Assembly: GCA_028687415.1 (NCBI GenBank)
Contig: JAQUAC010000171.1
Span: 1-5,498 of the forward strand
DNA: 5,498 bases
Direction of reading: 5' to 3'
From: Acidocella sp.
Lineage (GTDB): Bacteria > Pseudomonadota > Alphaproteobacteria > Acetobacterales > Acetobacteraceae
In this document: positions 4,837 through 5,498 of the stretch, piece by piece
How the letters are laid out: every line of letters begins with the position of its first letter
How positions within the stretch are numbered: the stretch's first letter is position 1
Notes under the pieces: generated by a model
Databases searched by the model: none
Told to the model about the DNA's origin: nothing
What the model saw: only the letters and a program-made list of their open reading frames with translations
Translations under genes and position numbers: made by a program

Positions 4837-5498
4837 TCAAACCGTGCGCCCGGCCATCTCGCCCGTGGCAAGTTCGATGATCTCGGCGGTGATCTCTTCC
4901 TGGCGGACGATCTGCTGCGTCAGCTCCAGCCCGGAAAGTTTGTTCTCAATCTGGCCGCGCGCGGCGGCCATGGTTTCCATGCGGGCCTCGTTCTCAGCGG
5001 CGAAGGCATGCAGGGCGGCATGGCAGAGCTGGGCGTGGATGTAGTCGGCGGTGAGGTCGCGCAGCAGCGCTTCTGGGGCGAGGTTGAGGAGTGGTGTGTT
5101 GGCATCCACCGGGTGGGGGAAGTCAGCCGGGTTCAGCGGGAACAGCGCCTGGCGCTGGATGAGCAGTCCCTGACCGGGCTGCCACTGGCCGTAAATGGCG
5201 TCCAGCCGGGTTATGCGGCCTTTGGCGATGGGCACGAACAGCGCCTCGGCGATGCAGATGGCGAGATTGGGGATGCCGGCGGTGGCGGAGGGCATGGCGC
5301 CGGTCCAGCGCGCGGTGACGCCGTGCTCGGTGGCGATGGTGGCCCCGCGCGTGCCGATGAGGAACAACTCCGCGCCCGGTGGTACGGCGGCCAGCACATG
5401 CTCGCTGAATGCCCCGGCGAAGCCTTGCTCGGCGCAGAATACCACGGCGGCGCTGTGCTCCGCCGGGCGAGCTTTGGGCGCGGCGGCGCCCCAGGCGA
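4837..5498 (-). CDS. atpG: F1F0 ATP synthase gamma subunit, probably the alternate (N-ATPase) type, N-terminus outside window
   Basis: The gamma subunit is the rotating central shaft that couples ion flow through Fo to catalysis in the alpha/beta hexamer. The visible 219 residues run to TGA 4839-4837 and remain open to the window edge. 'VVFCAEQGFAGAFSEHVL' corresponds to the 'VVSTDRGLCGGLN' strand-loop of E. coli gamma, 'ELFLIGTRGATIATEHG' to 'AMIGSKGVSFF', and the C-terminal helix 'ENEARMETMAAA...LTQQIVRQEEITAEIIELATG' to 'SEQAARMVAMKAA...RQASITQELTEIVSG'. Divergence from the housekeeping protein (CAEQGFAGAF instead of the usual STDRGLCGGLN) and the absence of atpD/atpC downstream argue for the alternate F1F0 operon, in which gamma is the last gene; the housekeeping order would continue with atpD. 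The assignment to that subtype is an inference. The N-terminal 70 or so residues that pair with the C-terminal helix in the coiled coil lie beyond the edge. An internal GTG at 5445 is not the start, since homologous sequence continues upstream. Confidence 0.88.
   Translation of the reverse strand, partial: AWGAAAPKARPAEHSAAVVFCAEQGFAGAFSEHVLAAVPPGAELFLIGTRGATIATEHGVTARWTGAMPSATAGIPNLAICIAEALFVPIAKGRITRLDAIYGQWQPGQGLLIQRQALFPLNPADFPHPVDANTPLLNLAPEALLRDLTADYIHAQLCHAALHAFAAENEARMETMAAARGQIENKLSGLELTQQIVRQEEITAEIIELATGEMAGRTV

Noticed and set aside
4827..4840. TTGAC-TTCC-ATGCG before phaZ as a third FNR-like site.
   Set aside because: Only one half-site matches (7/10 overall), it is partly formed by the atpG stop codon, and no -10 with the 22-base spacing stood out.
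1..5498. CRISPR arrays, tRNA/rRNA genes, insertion sequences, phage or defence genes.
   Set aside because: No regularly spaced repeats, RNA gene motifs, transposase or integrase motifs or terminal repeats were seen by eye; all space is taken by the genes listed.

Overview
This is a GC-rich, gene-dense window in which every supported gene lies on the minus strand, so transcription runs from high to low coordinates. Base composition, the FadR-type GntR regulator, the PHA synthase/depolymerase pair and FNR/FixK-like sites suggest an alphaproteobacterium. An Acetobacteraceae-like relative is my guess, but that is an inference from general resemblance, not from a marker gene.

Layout in transcription order: (1) 5498-4837, the C-terminal three quarters of an ATP synthase gamma subunit, probably of the 'alternate' F1F0/N-ATPase type, cut by the window edge. 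(2) 4781-3705, an intracellular PHB depolymerase (phaZ) with a probable TTG start and a short N-terminus. (3) 3637-1928, a complete PHA synthase (phaC) with an intact Cys-Asp-His triad. (4) 1849-1376, a host-attachment-family (PF10116-like) protein. (5) 1374-733, a glycine-zipper lipoprotein with a Trp/His/Gly-rich tail. (6) 733-521, a ChaB-family small protein. (7) 421-1, the N-terminal part of a FadR-subfamily GntR regulator, cut by the left edge. Genes 4-6 are nearly fused: TGA-T-GTG between 4 and 5, TAATG between 5 and 6. No gene-free stretch exceeds 100 bases.

The most notable signal is regulatory. A perfect FNR/FixK-type palindrome (TTGAY-N4-RTCAA) lies upstream of the host-attachment gene and a 9/10 version lies upstream of phaC. 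In both, a -10-like hexamer follows after exactly 22 nt, the geometry of a class II FNR-activated promoter. Together with an auxiliary ATPase and PHA turnover genes, this suggests an oxygen-limitation/energy-reserve locus: carbon and reducing power are stored as or released from PHA, an accessory ATPase handles ion gradients, and a small envelope/stress cassette is switched on in parallel. The individual families are known. The coordinated control and the function of the three-gene cassette are the parts that may be undescribed.
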